This document shows positions 8,760-17,642 of a stretch of 64,000 nt of DNA, piece after piece. The stretch's first letter is position 1. Each line of letters opens with the position of its first letter. The notes under the pieces were generated by a model. It was not told where the DNA came from. It saw only the letters and a program-made list of their open reading frames with translations, and did no database searches. The DNA is from Clostridia bacterium (GTDB taxonomy: Bacteria > Bacillota > Clostridia > TANB77 > CAG-508): the NCBI GenBank assembly GCA_017528375.1, contig JAFXOY010000062.1, positions 1-64,000 of the forward strand, read 5' to 3'. The translations under genes and the position numbers were made by a program.

Positions 8760-10491
8760 ATTGTTGTTTATTTAATAATTCTTTATTAGATTCCATTAAT
8801 TTTTGTAAAGTTTCTAATTGTTCTTGATTTAATGTAACATTTGCAGAGTTTGTTGTAGCAGGTGTTTCAGTTGTTGTAGTTGGTTCAACTGTTTTTTCTT
8901 TATAAATGTCTTCAGCTTTAACATCAACTCCTATTAATTTTAATCTTCCTGGTAAAACTTCAGAAGCTTTCTTTAAAATCTTATTTAATTCTGTTTCTAA
9001 TTCTTTTTCATTTAATTTCATTACATCAATTGTATTGCTTGATGTTAATTCAGGAACTGAAACATCACCATATTCTATATTACCATCAAATTTAAATTCT
9101 ATAGAATCTTTCTTATATTTGAAATTAAATTCTCCTGTTAAATCAACAGGTTCTTTTTTGTAATTTCCTTTTGCTTCGAATTTTATATTGCCGCTTATTT
9201 CAGCTAAAGGAATATCTAATGATAAGTTTAATTTATTTTCATTATCTTTTAGTATTATTTCATAATCTAATGTACCAAGTGATGTACCTGAAACTTTAGC
9301 TGTTAATTTTCCAACTTTTTCTTCTTTTGACTTTTTAGAATATTCATCTGTTATAGTCATGTAAGCTTTTCCATTGTTATAAACAGTATAAATGTTTTTG
9401 TCTTTAGCATATTCGATAGACAATAAAGTTTCTTTATCATCTTTTTCTTCAACATCTTCTAAAGAATTTACATCTATTCTTACTGGTTTGTTATTTTTTG
9501 AGTAAACAGCAATTTGAACTGCTGAATCTTTTTCATCTTTAATACTTTCAATTTCTTTTAATAATTTATCAAGTGCTTCATCAATTACACTATCAACATC
9601 TTTTTCTGATATTTTATCTTGACCAGAAGCTTCTAAAATCATATTAATTTTATCTGTAGCTAATCTTGATATAACATCATCATCTTTTACTAAATTTGCT
9701 AAATCTTCAACAAATTTATAAGCATCTTCTCCTGTTAATGTTAAGTAATATCCTGTTGTTTTAACATCATCACCATCAACACTAACTTCAACATTTTTTT
9801 CTGAAGAATAGCAATCTTTAGAGATTAATGTTTTTAGAACATCTCTATATGTTTCATCAAAATGTTTTAAATCATCATCTGATATATATAGTAAATCATA
9901 TGCGTTTAATTTTGATCCATTTAAATTTTCTGATACTTTTTCTAATGCAGTGATTTCGTCTTTAGAAATTTTTAATCTGCTTGAATTTTCTTTGAAGTAT
10001 TTAATAAGATCTTCCATTGAAACTGCAATGTATTTGTCAGATAAATCTTTACATCCAATTCCTATTTTATCTTTGTTGTTAACAATGTCAACTGTTAATA
10101 CTTCAGAATTATCTGCATATAAACCAACTTTACTTTGGCTATTGCTGTTAGCAACATCATAATTTGATTCAACTGTTATTTTACTTTTGTTAATAACATC
10201 TTTTGTTTTTGAATCTAAGTTTGAAAGATTTAATTTTGCAGACATGTTCATTTTGCTTTTGATAGATTTGTCAGATACTTCTTTATAATCTTTTAGGAAA
10301 TCAGAATAATCGCTAAATTTTGCTCCTTCTAGATTTAATGCTTTTTCAATTTGATTAGAAAAAACATCATTTGCAGGTTTTAAGAAATTAAGTAAATCAG
10401 TGAAGAACCATAATCCTGCAAAGGTTCCACCAAGAATTGCTAATATAGCTATTACAACTATAATAGGTATTAAAATTTTTTTTGCCTTCAT
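8758..10491 (-). CDS. Large exported membrane-anchored protein of unknown function
   Basis: 577-residue protein: a basic start (MKAKK), one membrane segment at about residues 6-32, then a long extracytoplasmic region rich in Lys, Asp, Ser and beta-prone segments. The C-terminal 60 residues include a TTTTETPATT linker and a Q/N/K-rich helix. The region at about 380-510 has repeated beta-strand pairs, resembling lipocalin- or LolA-like sheets, but I recognise no named family. The ATG at 10491 is preferred over TTG at 10497 because GGAGG lies 7 nt before it. It is divergent from sigH. Function is unassigned; an envelope role is inferred from topology. Confidence 0.75.
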   Translation of the reverse strand: MKAKKILIPIIVVIAILAILGGTFAGLWFFTDLLNFLKPANDVFSNQIEKALNLEGAKFSDYSDFLKDYKEVSDKSIKSKMNMSAKLNLSNLDSKTKDVINKSKITVESNYDVANSNSQSKVGLYADNSEVLTVDIVNNKDKIGIGCKDLSDKYIAVSMEDLIKYFKENSSRLKISKDEITALEKVSENLNGSKLNAYDLLYISDDDLKHFDETYRDVLKTLISKDCYSSEKNVEVSVDGDDVKTTGYYLTLTGEDAYKFVEDLANLVKDDDVISRLATDKINMILEASGQDKISEKDVDSVIDEALDKLLKEIESIKDEKDSAVQIAVYSKNNKPVRIDVNSLEDVEEKDDKETLLSIEYAKDKNIYTVYNNGKAYMTITDEYSKKSKEEKVGKLTAKVSGTSLGTLDYEIILKDNENKLNLSLDIPLAEISGNIKFEAKGNYKKEPVDLTGEFNFKYKKDSIEFKFDGNIEYGDVSVPELTSSNTIDVMKLNEKELETELNKILKKASEVLPGRLKLIGVDVKAEDIYKEKTVEPTTTTETPATTNSANVTLNQEQLETLQKLMESNKELLNKQQ

Positions 10492-10607
10492 CAGCAAACC
10501 TCCTTTAAAAATATTTCAATAATAATTATTACATATTTTAAAATAAAATACAAGAGAAAATAAAACAAAAAATCATAAAAAAATATTGAAATTTGGCGAA
10601 ATTAATA

Positions 10608-10636
10608 TTGACAGATAGTTTTTTTAATGATAATAA
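10608..10636 (+). promoter_or_regulatory. Promoter of sigH
   Basis: TTGACA (10608-10613), 17-nt spacer, TAATAA (10631-10636). Confidence 0.65.
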
Positions 10637-10681
10637 TAAGGTTGTCTAGGAATATTACAGCCTCAGGAGGAAAATAAATTT

Positions 10682-11323
10682 ATGACTGAAACAAATTTAT
10701 GGCAATATACGGATGATAAATTTAATAAGTTAAGTGATGAAGAAGTAATAAAAATGGTAAAAGCAGGTGATAAGTCTGCACTTGACTTTATTATGAATAA
10801 ATACAAAGAAGTTGTTAATATAAAAGTAAGCAAATACTTTATTATTGGCGCTGAAAAAGAAGATATTGTTCAAGAAGGGCTTATAGGATTATATAAAGCC
10901 ATCAAAAGTTATGATGAAACTAAAGAAAATTCATTTAAGACCTTTGCTAATTTGTGCATAGAAAGGCAGTTAATAACTGCGATTAAATCATCTAATAGAC
11001 AAAAACATATGCCACTTAATTCATATTTATCACTAAATATGTCCGCATATGAAGATGAAGAGGCTGATTCTGTAATGGATGTATTTGATTCAAATTTAAT
11101 TGAAGATCCATTAGAAACAATTACTAAAAAAGAATATTATAGTGAAATAGAAAATGCAATTGATAAATCTCTAAGTGATTTTGAAAAAAAGGTTTTAAAC
11201 AGATTTGCTAAAGGAGAGTCATATGTTCAAATTGCAGATAGATTAAATACTCCTGTAAAATCAGTGGATAATGCAATTCAAAGAATTAGAAAAAAAGCAA
11301 TTAGAAATATAGTTGAAGAATAA
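10682..11323 (+). CDS. sigH: RNA polymerase sigma factor SigH (sigma-30 type)
   Basis: 213-residue sigma-70-family factor that in Bacillus and Clostridia directs transition-state and early sporulation genes. Diagnostic blocks match SigH: region 2 EDIVQEGLIGLYKAIKSYDE and the segment RQLITAIKSSNRQKHMPLNS, and region 4 LSDFEKKVLNRFAKGESYVQ followed by VKSVDNAIQRIRKKA. It is preceded by AGGAGGA and a good sigma-A promoter. In many Clostridia the gene sits near rpmG-secE-nusG; here it is followed by a terminator and a tRNA gene. Presence alone does not prove sporulation. Confidence 0.93.
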   Translation: MTETNLWQYTDDKFNKLSDEEVIKMVKAGDKSALDFIMNKYKEVVNIKVSKYFIIGAEKEDIVQEGLIGLYKAIKSYDETKENSFKTFANLCIERQLITAIKSSNRQKHMPLNSYLSLNMSAYEDEEADSVMDVFDSNLIEDPLETITKKEYYSEIENAIDKSLSDFEKKVLNRFAKGESYVQIADRLNTPVKSVDNAIQRIRKKAIRNIVEE

Positions 11324-11330
11324 AATTTAG

Positions 11331-11367
11331 GTTGATATATGTTAATTCATATATTGACTTTTTTTTA
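11331..11367 (+). terminator. Terminator of sigH
   Basis: GTTGATATATG (11331-11341) pairs, with two G-T pairs, with CATATATTGAC (11348-11358), followed by a T-tract. Confidence 0.85.
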
Positions 11368-11382
11368 ATATTATTGTAAATT
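11354..11382 (+). promoter_or_regulatory. Possible tRNA-Thr promoter
   Basis: TTGACT (11354-11359) within the terminator arm, 17-nt spacer, TAAATT (11377-11382). A GGCGTT/AACGCC hairpin (11392-11409) lies between it and the tRNA. Confidence 0.45.
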
Positions 11383-11419
11383 AAAATAGAGGGCGTTGTA
11401 ACAAACGCCATATTAATTT

Positions 11420-11495
11420 GCTTGCGTAGCTCAGTAGGTAGAGCACTGCCTTGGTAAGGCAGAGGTCGACGGTTCGATCCCGTTCGTAAGCTCCA
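11420..11495 (+). tRNA. tRNA-Thr (anticodon GGT)
   Basis: Complete cloverleaf: acceptor stem GCTTGCG (11420-11426) with CGTAAGC (11485-11491, one G-T pair), D-arm GCTCAGTAGGTAGAGC, anticodon stem CTGCC/GGCAG with loop TTGGTAA giving anticodon GGT, T-arm with GGTTCGATCC, discriminator T and an encoded CCA at 11493-11495. It reads ACC and ACT codons. Confidence 0.97.
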
Positions 11496-11545
11496 CTCAA
11501 AAGATAAAACATATAAATTTTATAGAATGAAGGGGTTTATATTAT

Positions 11546-12907
11546 ATGGAAGAAAATTCTAAAAAGAAAAAAATTAAAGATATATCTATTGCTGTTGGAG
11601 TGTGTGTAGTTGTTCTAGCATGTTTAGCTGGGATATCTATTGGAACGTATAACATGTTTAGTGATAATATAAATAAATCAACTCAAACTCTTGCAGAAAA
11701 TACTGTTGAAGATGAAAATATTGAAGAGGAAGTTATTGAATTAATAGATCCAGAATCATTAGATGAATTATCAGAGGAACAAAGTGAAGAACAGCTTGAA
11801 GAAAAAAAAGAAGAGCTTACACCTGAAGAAAAGAAAAAACGTGAAGAAGAAGCTAAAAAAAGGCAGGAAGAATTAAAAAAGAAACAAGAGGAAGAAGCTA
11901 AATTAAAAGCTCAAGGATATCCATATTGGATAAAAGTTAATTGTGCAGCAAATACAGTTACAATATATAAAAAAGATGAAAATGGTAAGTTTACAATACC
12001 GGTAAAAGCAATGGTATGCTCAGTAGGTTCATCTACACCAAGGTCTGGAGTATATAGAACTCCACAAAAGGCAAGATGGGGAACTTTAATTGGTCCTGTT
12101 TGGGGACAATATTGTACAAGAATAACAGGGCAAATATTGTTCCATTCTGTACCATATCTAAAGCAAAATGATCCTTCATCACTTGAATATTGGGAATATG
12201 ATAGATTGGGAACTCAAAGATCTTTAGGATGTATTCGTTTAACAGTAGCAGATGCTCAATGGATTTATTATAATTGTCCATTAGGAACGTCTGTTGAATT
12301 CTATACTTCATCTAACCCAGGACCTTTAGGAAAGCCAGGTGTTCAAAAAGTAAGTAATGCAGGAGATCCATATAGAGGCTGGGATCCGACGGATCCAGAC
12401 ACTAGAAATCCTTGGCCACAGAAAAAAGCTAAAGAAGAAGCAGAAAGAAAAGCAGCAGAAGAAAAAGCAGCAAAAGAAGCAGCAGAAAAGAAAGCAGCAG
12501 AAGAAAGAGCAGCAAAAGAGGCCGCAGAGAAAAAGGCCGCAGAGGAAAAAGCAGCAAAAGAGGCTGCAGAGAAAAAGGCAGCAGAAGAGAAAGCAGCAAA
12601 AGAGGCTGCAGAAAAGAAAAAGGCTGAAGAAGAAGCAAGAAAAGCAGAAGAAGCCAATAAAGTTATGGTTCCTGATGTTAGAAATATGACTAAGACACAA
12701 GCTCAACAAGCTTTAAAAGATTTAAATTTTAAGTTTAGAGAAGAAGAGTCTTATACAGGTACTGATGGTGTTGTTATAAAACAAAGCATTGCACCTGGTA
12801 CAAAAGTTAACAAACAAACTTCTATTGAAATTACAATTAGAAAAGTTGTAAAACAAGAAGATGATAAAGAAAATGATAAAAATACAAATGATGGAAATGA
12901 GGAATAA
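11546..12907 (+). CDS. L,D-transpeptidase (YkuD) with Lys/Glu/Ala coiled coil and C-terminal PASTA domain
   Basis: Cell-wall cross-linking enzyme forming 3-3 links or anchoring proteins to peptidoglycan. The 453-residue protein has an N-terminal membrane anchor (about 13-35), an acidic/basic stalk, the YkuD domain at about 128-255 with His in LFHSVPY and the catalytic Cys in RSLGCIRL, a KAAEEKAAKEAAEK repeat rod at residues 302-357, and a PASTA-type domain at about 372-436 (VPDVRNMTKTQAQQAL, IAPGTKVNK). Fusion of YkuD to PASTA through a helical rod is uncommon. A paralogue follows after 30 nt. It is probably extracytoplasmic and part of the same transcript as the next two genes. Confidence 0.93.
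   Translation: MEENSKKKKIKDISIAVGVCVVVLACLAGISIGTYNMFSDNINKSTQTLAENTVEDENIEEEVIELIDPESLDELSEEQSEEQLEEKKEELTPEEKKKREEEAKKRQEELKKKQEEEAKLKAQGYPYWIKVNCAANTVTIYKKDENGKFTIPVKAMVCSVGSSTPRSGVYRTPQKARWGTLIGPVWGQYCTRITGQILFHSVPYLKQNDPSSLEYWEYDRLGTQRSLGCIRLTVADAQWIYYNCPLGTSVEFYTSSNPGPLGKPGVQKVSNAGDPYRGWDPTDPDTRNPWPQKKAKEEAERKAAEEKAAKEAAEKKAAEERAAKEAAEKKAAEEKAAKEAAEKKAAEEKAAKEAAEKKKAEEEARKAEEANKVMVPDVRNMTKTQAQQALKDLNFKFREEESYTGTDGVVIKQSIAPGTKVNKQTSIEITIRKVVKQEDDKENDKNTNDGNEE
12449..12616 (+). repeat. In-frame 42-bp tandem repeat, four units
   Basis: Four 14-codon units encoding KAAEEKAAKEAAEK (one unit has EER). Third-position differences (GCA/GCC/GCT, GAA/GAG) show the array is diverged at DNA level but conserved in protein, so it is maintained as a helical rod. 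Confidence 0.9.
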
Positions 12908-12937
12908 TACTAAAGTATATTAAAGATAGGTGGTTTA

Positions 12938-13693
12938 ATGATCAAATTTAATTTGAATGATAAAAAACAATTTAGCGTTGTAGTCTTAATTAAATATATA
13001 GTATGCTTAATGATTATTGAATTTCTAATATTATCATTTAATTTTGTTGTGTTTATAAACCAAAATAATAAAACTGTAAACACGCAAATGTTTTCGGTAG
13101 GTTTAAATAATTCAATAAAAGAGGATATAATAGGAAATTATAGATTAGAATTTACCGATGATGCTCAAGATTATTACATTAAAGTAAATTGTCAAACACA
13201 AGTTGTAATTGTTTATGTAGCTGATGAAAATGGAAATTATACAATTCCTGTAAAGAAAATGATATGTTCAACAGGTGATGCAACTCCAGCAACAGGTGTA
13301 TTTAAAATATCTGACAAATATGAATGGAGATATTTAGTTGGAGGAGTGTACGGTCAATATGCAACAAGAATTACAGGACAAATATTATTCCATTCAGTAC
13401 CGTATACAAAAAAGGACAAGTCTTCATTGGAATATTGGGAATATGATAAGTTAGGACAACCTGCATCAAAAGGATGCGTTAGGTTAACTGTGCAAGATTC
13501 TAAATGGATTTTTGATAATTGTAAAAAAGGAACGCAAGTTGAATTTTGTTATGAAGATACAAATGAAAATAAATTAATTTCAAAGAAAATATCAGATTAT
13601 GATGATGAATTAAAAGGCTGGGATCCAACAGATCCAGACGAAAATAATCCATGGAGAGAGTATATAGAACAAAATAAAGGAGAGAATAAATAA
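12938..13693 (+). CDS. L,D-transpeptidase (YkuD), second copy
   Basis: 251-residue paralogue of the upstream gene without rod or PASTA domain. One membrane anchor at about residues 15-40 is followed directly by the YkuD domain at about 72-205, with His in ILFHSVPYTKKDKSSLEYWE and the nucleophile in ASKGCVRL. The tail GWDPTDPDENNPW matches the segment just after the YkuD domain of the first copy, so the pair arose by tandem duplication followed by loss or gain of the C-terminal rod. YchF follows after 2 nt. Confidence 0.92.
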   Translation: MIKFNLNDKKQFSVVVLIKYIVCLMIIEFLILSFNFVVFINQNNKTVNTQMFSVGLNNSIKEDIIGNYRLEFTDDAQDYYIKVNCQTQVVIVYVADENGNYTIPVKKMICSTGDATPATGVFKISDKYEWRYLVGGVYGQYATRITGQILFHSVPYTKKDKSSLEYWEYDKLGQPASKGCVRLTVQDSKWIFDNCKKGTQVEFCYEDTNENKLISKKISDYDDELKGWDPTDPDENNPWREYIEQNKGENK

Positions 13694-13695
13694 TT

Positions 13696-14787
13696 ATGAA
13701 AATAGGTATAGTAGGACTTCCAAATGTGGGAAAAAGTACTTTATTTAACGCAATTACTAATGCAGGAGCTGAATGTGCAAATTACCCATTTTGTACAATT
13801 GAACCAAACGTAGGTGTTGTCCCTGTTCCAGATGAAAGATTGGATGGTTTAGCAAAAATTTATAACCCTGAAAAAATAACACATGCAATAATTGAATTTG
13901 TTGATATTGCAGGACTTGTAAAAGGCGCAAGTAAAGGAGAAGGATTAGGAAATAAATTCTTATCTCATATAAGAGAAGTTGACAGTATTGCACAAGTTGT
14001 TAGATGTTTTGAAAATCCTAATGTTGTGCATGTTGATGGAAATATAGATCCATTAAGAGATATTGAAACAATTAATTTAGAGTTAATTTTTGCTGATATT
14101 GAAACTTTAGATAAAAAACTTGATAGAGCAAAAATTAAATTAAAAGCAGATAAAAAAGTTCAAGCAGAAATAGATGTTTTAGAAAAGGTAAAAGCTGAAT
14201 TAGAAGCTGGAAAATGTGCAAGAACAGTAGAATTAAATGAAGAGGAAGAAGAATATTTGAAAGACACATATCTTTTAACTAGAAAACCAACATTATATAT
14301 TGCAAATGTTTCTGAAGAACAACTTCAAAACATTGATAATGATGAAAATGTTAAAAAAGTTAAAGAATATGCAAAAACTGAAGGAGCAGAAGTAATTCCT
14401 TTATGTATAAAAATAGAAGAAGAATTAGCTTCACTTGAAAATGACGATAAACAAGAAATGCTAGAAGCTTTAGGACTTTCTGAATCAGGATTAGATAAGG
14501 TAATTAAAGCAAGTTATGATTTATTAGGATTAATGTCATTCTTAACAGCAGGAGAGCCAGAGGTAAGAGCATGGACAATAAAAAAAGGTACAAAAGCTCC
14601 ACAAGCAGCTGGAAAAATTCACTCAGATATTGAAAGAGGATTTATTAGAGCAGAGATTGTTTCTTATGATGACTTAATAAGAGAAGGTTCAATGAATAAT
14701 GCAAAAGAAAAAGGATTGGTTCGCTCTGAAGGTAAAGATTATATCATGAAAGATGGAGATGTAGTTTTATTTAGATTTAACGTATAA
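13696..14787 (+). CDS. ychF: Redox/ribosome-associated P-loop ATPase YchF (Obg family)
   Basis: Universally conserved OLA1/YchF ATPase linked to translation and oxidative stress responses. 363 residues, normal length. Walker A is GLPNVGKSTLF at residues 6-16, the G2/G3 region contains DIAGLVKGASKGEGLGNKFL, a coiled-coil insertion lies at about 125-180, and the C-terminal TGS domain includes RAWTIKKGTKAPQAAGKIHS and the terminal VLFRFNV. The G4 position reads IANVSEE rather than NKxD, the substitution that makes this family ATP-specific. Its AAAGGAGAG site lies within the end of the previous gene, suggesting coupled expression. Confidence 0.98.
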   Translation: MKIGIVGLPNVGKSTLFNAITNAGAECANYPFCTIEPNVGVVPVPDERLDGLAKIYNPEKITHAIIEFVDIAGLVKGASKGEGLGNKFLSHIREVDSIAQVVRCFENPNVVHVDGNIDPLRDIETINLELIFADIETLDKKLDRAKIKLKADKKVQAEIDVLEKVKAELEAGKCARTVELNEEEEEYLKDTYLLTRKPTLYIANVSEEQLQNIDNDENVKKVKEYAKTEGAEVIPLCIKIEEELASLENDDKQEMLEALGLSESGLDKVIKASYDLLGLMSFLTAGEPEVRAWTIKKGTKAPQAAGKIHSDIERGFIRAEIVSYDDLIREGSMNNAKEKGLVRSEGKDYIMKDGDVVLFRFNV

Positions 14788-14838
14788 TTTTCGAAAAGAT
14801 TTTAAAAGAATAAAAATAAAAAAATTACATAAAATATA

Positions 14839-14867
14839 TTGACGAAAAAAATAATTAAATGTAAAAT
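14839..14867 (+). promoter_or_regulatory. Promoter of the small surface protein gene
   Basis: TTGACG (14839-14844), 17-nt spacer, TAAAAT (14862-14867). Confidence 0.7.
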
Positions 14868-14909
14868 TAAAGTATAAAATTAAATTCAAAAGAAAAAAGG
14901 AGAAAAATT

Positions 14910-15299
14910 ATGAGAAAATTAGGCGAAATATTATTTATAATAGTAGCAATAATAATGGTTACATTTGCTTTATCAACAAATGTAAAAGCTGCACAAGAAG
15001 ATTCATATGGTTATGAAGATTTTGATAGTAAAACTACAGAAAATGCAACTACAACAGAAAGTACTGAACAAAAAACAACAACTGATGGTGCAAATAAAAC
15101 AGAAAACAGTGATAATAAAACTGCTACTGAAACATCAAAAGATGAAAATAAAGAACAAGAAACTAACACACCAAACACTGCAACAACAGCCCATGTTAAA
15201 GCAGGGGTATTTGAAAATTCTATGTTTATTATAGCTACTGCTGTTCTTGCATTATCAATAGGATTTGGATACAGAAAATTAAAAAGATATAATTTTTAA
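14910..15299 (+). CDS. Small Thr/Glu/Lys-rich surface protein with signal peptide and C-terminal anchor
   Basis: 129 residues: signal peptide at about 1-27 ending NVKAA, a low-complexity Thr/Glu/Asn/Lys stretch (about 38-90), and a C-terminal hydrophobic helix (FIIATAVLALSIGFGY) followed by a basic tail KLKRY. This is the layout of a cell-wall sorting region without an evident LPxTG; TTAHVKAG precedes the helix. It is likely a membrane-anchored surface protein of unknown function. It has its own promoter and terminator. The repetitive core makes homology inference unreliable. Confidence 0.75.
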   Translation: MRKLGEILFIIVAIIMVTFALSTNVKAAQEDSYGYEDFDSKTTENATTTESTEQKTTTDGANKTENSDNKTATETSKDENKEQETNTPNTATTAHVKAGVFENSMFIIATAVLALSIGFGYRKLKRYNF

Positions 15300-15326
15300 A
15301 CAAAAATAGTAAATTAATTGTAATTT

Positions 15327-15371
15327 AAGCACATATTTTTTGAAAAATTTTCAAAAATAGGTGCTTTTTTA
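15327..15371 (+). terminator. Terminator of the small surface protein gene
   Basis: AAGCAC (15327-15332) pairs with GTGCTT (15361-15366); an inner ATTTTT-GAAAA / TTTTC-AAAAAT pairing extends the stem; a T-run follows. The pyrH promoter region overlaps (possible -10 TAGAAT at 15384-15389). Confidence 0.85.
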
Positions 15372-15426
15372 TTTGTTTTATGATAGAATACAAAATGTAA
15401 AAAAATTTAAAAGGAGAGTGTAGAAC

Positions 15427-16134
15427 ATGTCTGAAATTAAGTACAAACGTATACTATTAAAATTAAGTGGTGAAGCATTAGCTGGAGAAAACAAAACAGG
15501 AATTTCACCAGAAGTATTAGATGATATTACAGCACAAGTAAAAGATTTAAGAGACTTAGGAGTAGAAGTAGCAATAGTAGTTGGTGGCGGAAACTTCTGG
15601 AGAGGTAAAAATGGACACAATATGGAAAGAACAACATCAGACTATATGGGAATGCTTGCAACAACAATTAATGCTTTAGCGTTACAAGATGCATTAGAAG
15701 CAAAAGGTATGTTTACTAGGGTTCAAACAGCAATAGAAATGAGAGAAATAGCTGAACCATATATTAAAAGGAAAGCTGCAAAACATTTAGAAAAAGGAAG
15801 AATAGTAATATTTGCTGCAGGAACAGGAAACCCATTCTTTACAACAGATACATGCGCAGCGTTAAGAGCGGCAGAAATTGATGCAGAAGTAATCTTAGTT
15901 GCTAAAACAATCGATGGTGTATATTCAGCAGATCCAAAAGTAGATCCAAATGCAGTAAAATATGACGAAATTACTTATTTAGACATATTAAATAAAGATT
16001 TAAAAGTAATGGATTCAACTGCTACATCTTTATGTAAAGATAACAATATTCCTTTAATAGTTTTTGCTATGAGTGAAAAAGGAAACATGGTAAAAGCTGT
16101 AAAAGGTGAAAAAGTTGGAACATTAGTTAAATAA
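15427..16134 (+). CDS. pyrH: UMP kinase
   Basis: Phosphorylates UMP to UDP with ATP in pyrimidine nucleotide synthesis; allosteric hexamer of the amino-acid-kinase family. 235 residues with [11 protein letters not shown] at the start, [10 protein letters not shown], and the C-terminal [17 protein letters not shown] and DGVYSADPK segments. It opens a run of same-strand genes, pyrH-frr-ispA-uppS-cdsA-rseP, with short gaps; rpsB and tsf, which usually precede pyrH, are not here. Confidence 0.98.
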   Translation: MSEIKYKRILLKLSGEALAGENKTGISPEVLDDITAQVKDLRDLGVEVAIVVGGGNFWRGKNGHNMERTTSDYMGMLATTINALALQDALEAKGMFTRVQTAIEMREIAEPYIKRKAAKHLEKGRIVIFAAGTGNPFFTTDTCAALRAAEIDAEVILVAKTIDGVYSADPKVDPNAVKYDEITYLDILNKDLKVMDSTATSLCKDNNIPLIVFAMSEKGNMVKAVKGEKVGTLVK

Positions 16135-16153
16135 TTAAAAGGAGAGAAAAATT

Positions 16154-16702
16154 ATGGATTATAACGAAATTAAAGAAAAAATGAATAAAACAATTAGTGT
16201 GTTTTCAGAAAATTTATCTGAAATTAGAGCAGGTCGTGCAAATCCTGCAATTTTAAATAAAATTAAAGTAGACTATTATGGTGTACCAACACCTATTAGC
16301 CAAGTGGCAGGAATTTCTGTTCCAGAAGCAAGATTAATTGTCATCCAACCATGGGATGCTAATATTTTAAAAGAAATTGAAAAAGAAATCTTAAAATCAG
16401 ATATTGGAATTAATCCAAATAATGATGGAAAAGTTTTAAGACTTGCATTCCCAGAATTAAATGAAGAAAGAAGAAAAGAAATCGTAAAAGACATCAAAAA
16501 ACTAGCTGAAGATGCAAAAGTAGCAATCAGATCAATAAGAAGAGATGCTATTGATGGATTCAGAAAACAACAAAAAGATTCAGAAATTACTGAAGATGAA
16601 TTAAAAGTTGCTGAGGATGAAGTTCAAAAAATTACAGATAGTATGATTGAAGAAATAGATGGTATCTTAGCTAATAAAGAAAAAGAAGTAATGAGTGTAT
16701 AG
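16154..16702 (+). CDS. frr: Ribosome recycling factor
   Basis: Splits post-termination ribosomes together with EF-G. 182 residues against a usual 185. Recognisable by LSEIRAGRANPAILNKI, YYGVPTPISQVAGISVPEAR, GKVLRLAFPELNEERRKE and the C-terminal helix with KDSEITEDELK. It lies 19 nt after pyrH with an AAAGGAGAG site, the order found throughout Firmicutes. Confidence 0.98.
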   Translation: MDYNEIKEKMNKTISVFSENLSEIRAGRANPAILNKIKVDYYGVPTPISQVAGISVPEARLIVIQPWDANILKEIEKEILKSDIGINPNNDGKVLRLAFPELNEERRKEIVKDIKKLAEDAKVAIRSIRRDAIDGFRKQQKDSEITEDELKVAEDEVQKITDSMIEEIDGILANKEKEVMSV

Positions 16703-16742
16703 ATTTAGAGTTCTGACTACTCTGCATTAGGGGGAACTATTT

Positions 16743-17627
16743 ATGATAGATTTTAAAGATGAATTGGTCGCAAAATCAAATCGTATAAACGATGAATTGA
16801 AGAAATATTTGAAGAAAGATGAGTGCCCTGAGAAGATTTTAAATGAAGCTGTGGAATACAGTTTGATGGCTGGAGGAAAAAGAATTAGACCTGTACTTAT
16901 AATGTCTACCTATGAGTTATTTAAGAGTGATGTTGAAAGGGTACTTCCTTTTGCTGTCGCAATGGAAATGGTACATACTTTTTCTTTGATTCATGACGAT
17001 TTACCTGGAATTGATAATGATGATTACAGAAGAGGTAAATTAACAAATCATAAAAAATATAATGAAGCTACTGCTATTCTTGCAGGGGATAATTTGTTAA
17101 ATAATGCATATAATTTAATTCTAAATGATATTAATAATAATGATGATTGTAAATTAGAAAAAATACAATCTCTTAAAGAATTATCAGACGGAATTGATAG
17201 AATGATTGCTGGAGAATATGTTGATACAGAATTTGAAGGTAAAGAGATTTCTAATCAATATTTAGAATATATGCATGAAAATAAAACAGGAGCATTAATA
17301 AAAGCAAGTGTAAGAATTGGTGCGATTATGGCAGGAGCTGATGAAGAATCAATTAATAAACTTACTACATATGCTGAAAAAATAGGATTAGCTTTTCAAG
17401 TCAAAGATGACATTTTATCTGAAATTGGAGATAGTAAAGAACTTGGAAAACCTGTTGGAAATGATAGAGAAAGAGGAAAGTGTACATATACTACAAAATA
17501 TGGGTTAGAAGAAGCTCAAAAAATGTTAAAAGAAATAACTGAAGATGCTGTAAATATTATTAGTTCATTTGATAATGGTGATTTCTTAAAAGAACTAGCG
17601 TTATATATAGCAAACAGAAATAAATAG
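16743..17627 (+). CDS. ispA: Polyprenyl (farnesyl/geranyl) diphosphate synthase
   Basis: Trans-prenyl chain elongation from IPP and DMAPP, supplying farnesyl diphosphate to UppS encoded next door. 294 residues. First aspartate-rich motif is HDDLPGIDNDDYRRGK; the second is FQVKDDILSEIGD, where the fifth position of the usual DDxxD is Ser instead of Asp. The KSTY motif of homologues appears as KCTY. Other conserved parts (GGKRIRPVL, GKTGAL-like KTGALIKASV) are present. The start follows a G-rich AGGGGGAAC site. The placement between frr and uppS is a clear functional grouping. Altered SARM may affect product length or rate; exact product not certain. Confidence 0.9.
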   Translation: MIDFKDELVAKSNRINDELKKYLKKDECPEKILNEAVEYSLMAGGKRIRPVLIMSTYELFKSDVERVLPFAVAMEMVHTFSLIHDDLPGIDNDDYRRGKLTNHKKYNEATAILAGDNLLNNAYNLILNDINNNDDCKLEKIQSLKELSDGIDRMIAGEYVDTEFEGKEISNQYLEYMHENKTGALIKASVRIGAIMAGADEESINKLTTYAEKIGLAFQVKDDILSEIGDSKELGKPVGNDRERGKCTYTTKYGLEEAQKMLKEITEDAVNIISSFDNGDFLKELALYIANRNK

Positions 17628-17642
17628 CAAAGGAGTTTTTGT

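Noticed and set aside
12449..12616. Regular repeats resembling a CRISPR-like or minisatellite array
   Set aside because: They are in frame, encode a helical KAAEEK-type rod, and have no spacers.
12326..12709. Long antisense open frames rich in Cys, Phe and Leu opposite the L,D-transpeptidase rod
   Set aside because: They are mirror frames of a repetitive GCA/GAA-rich region with no RBS or family match.
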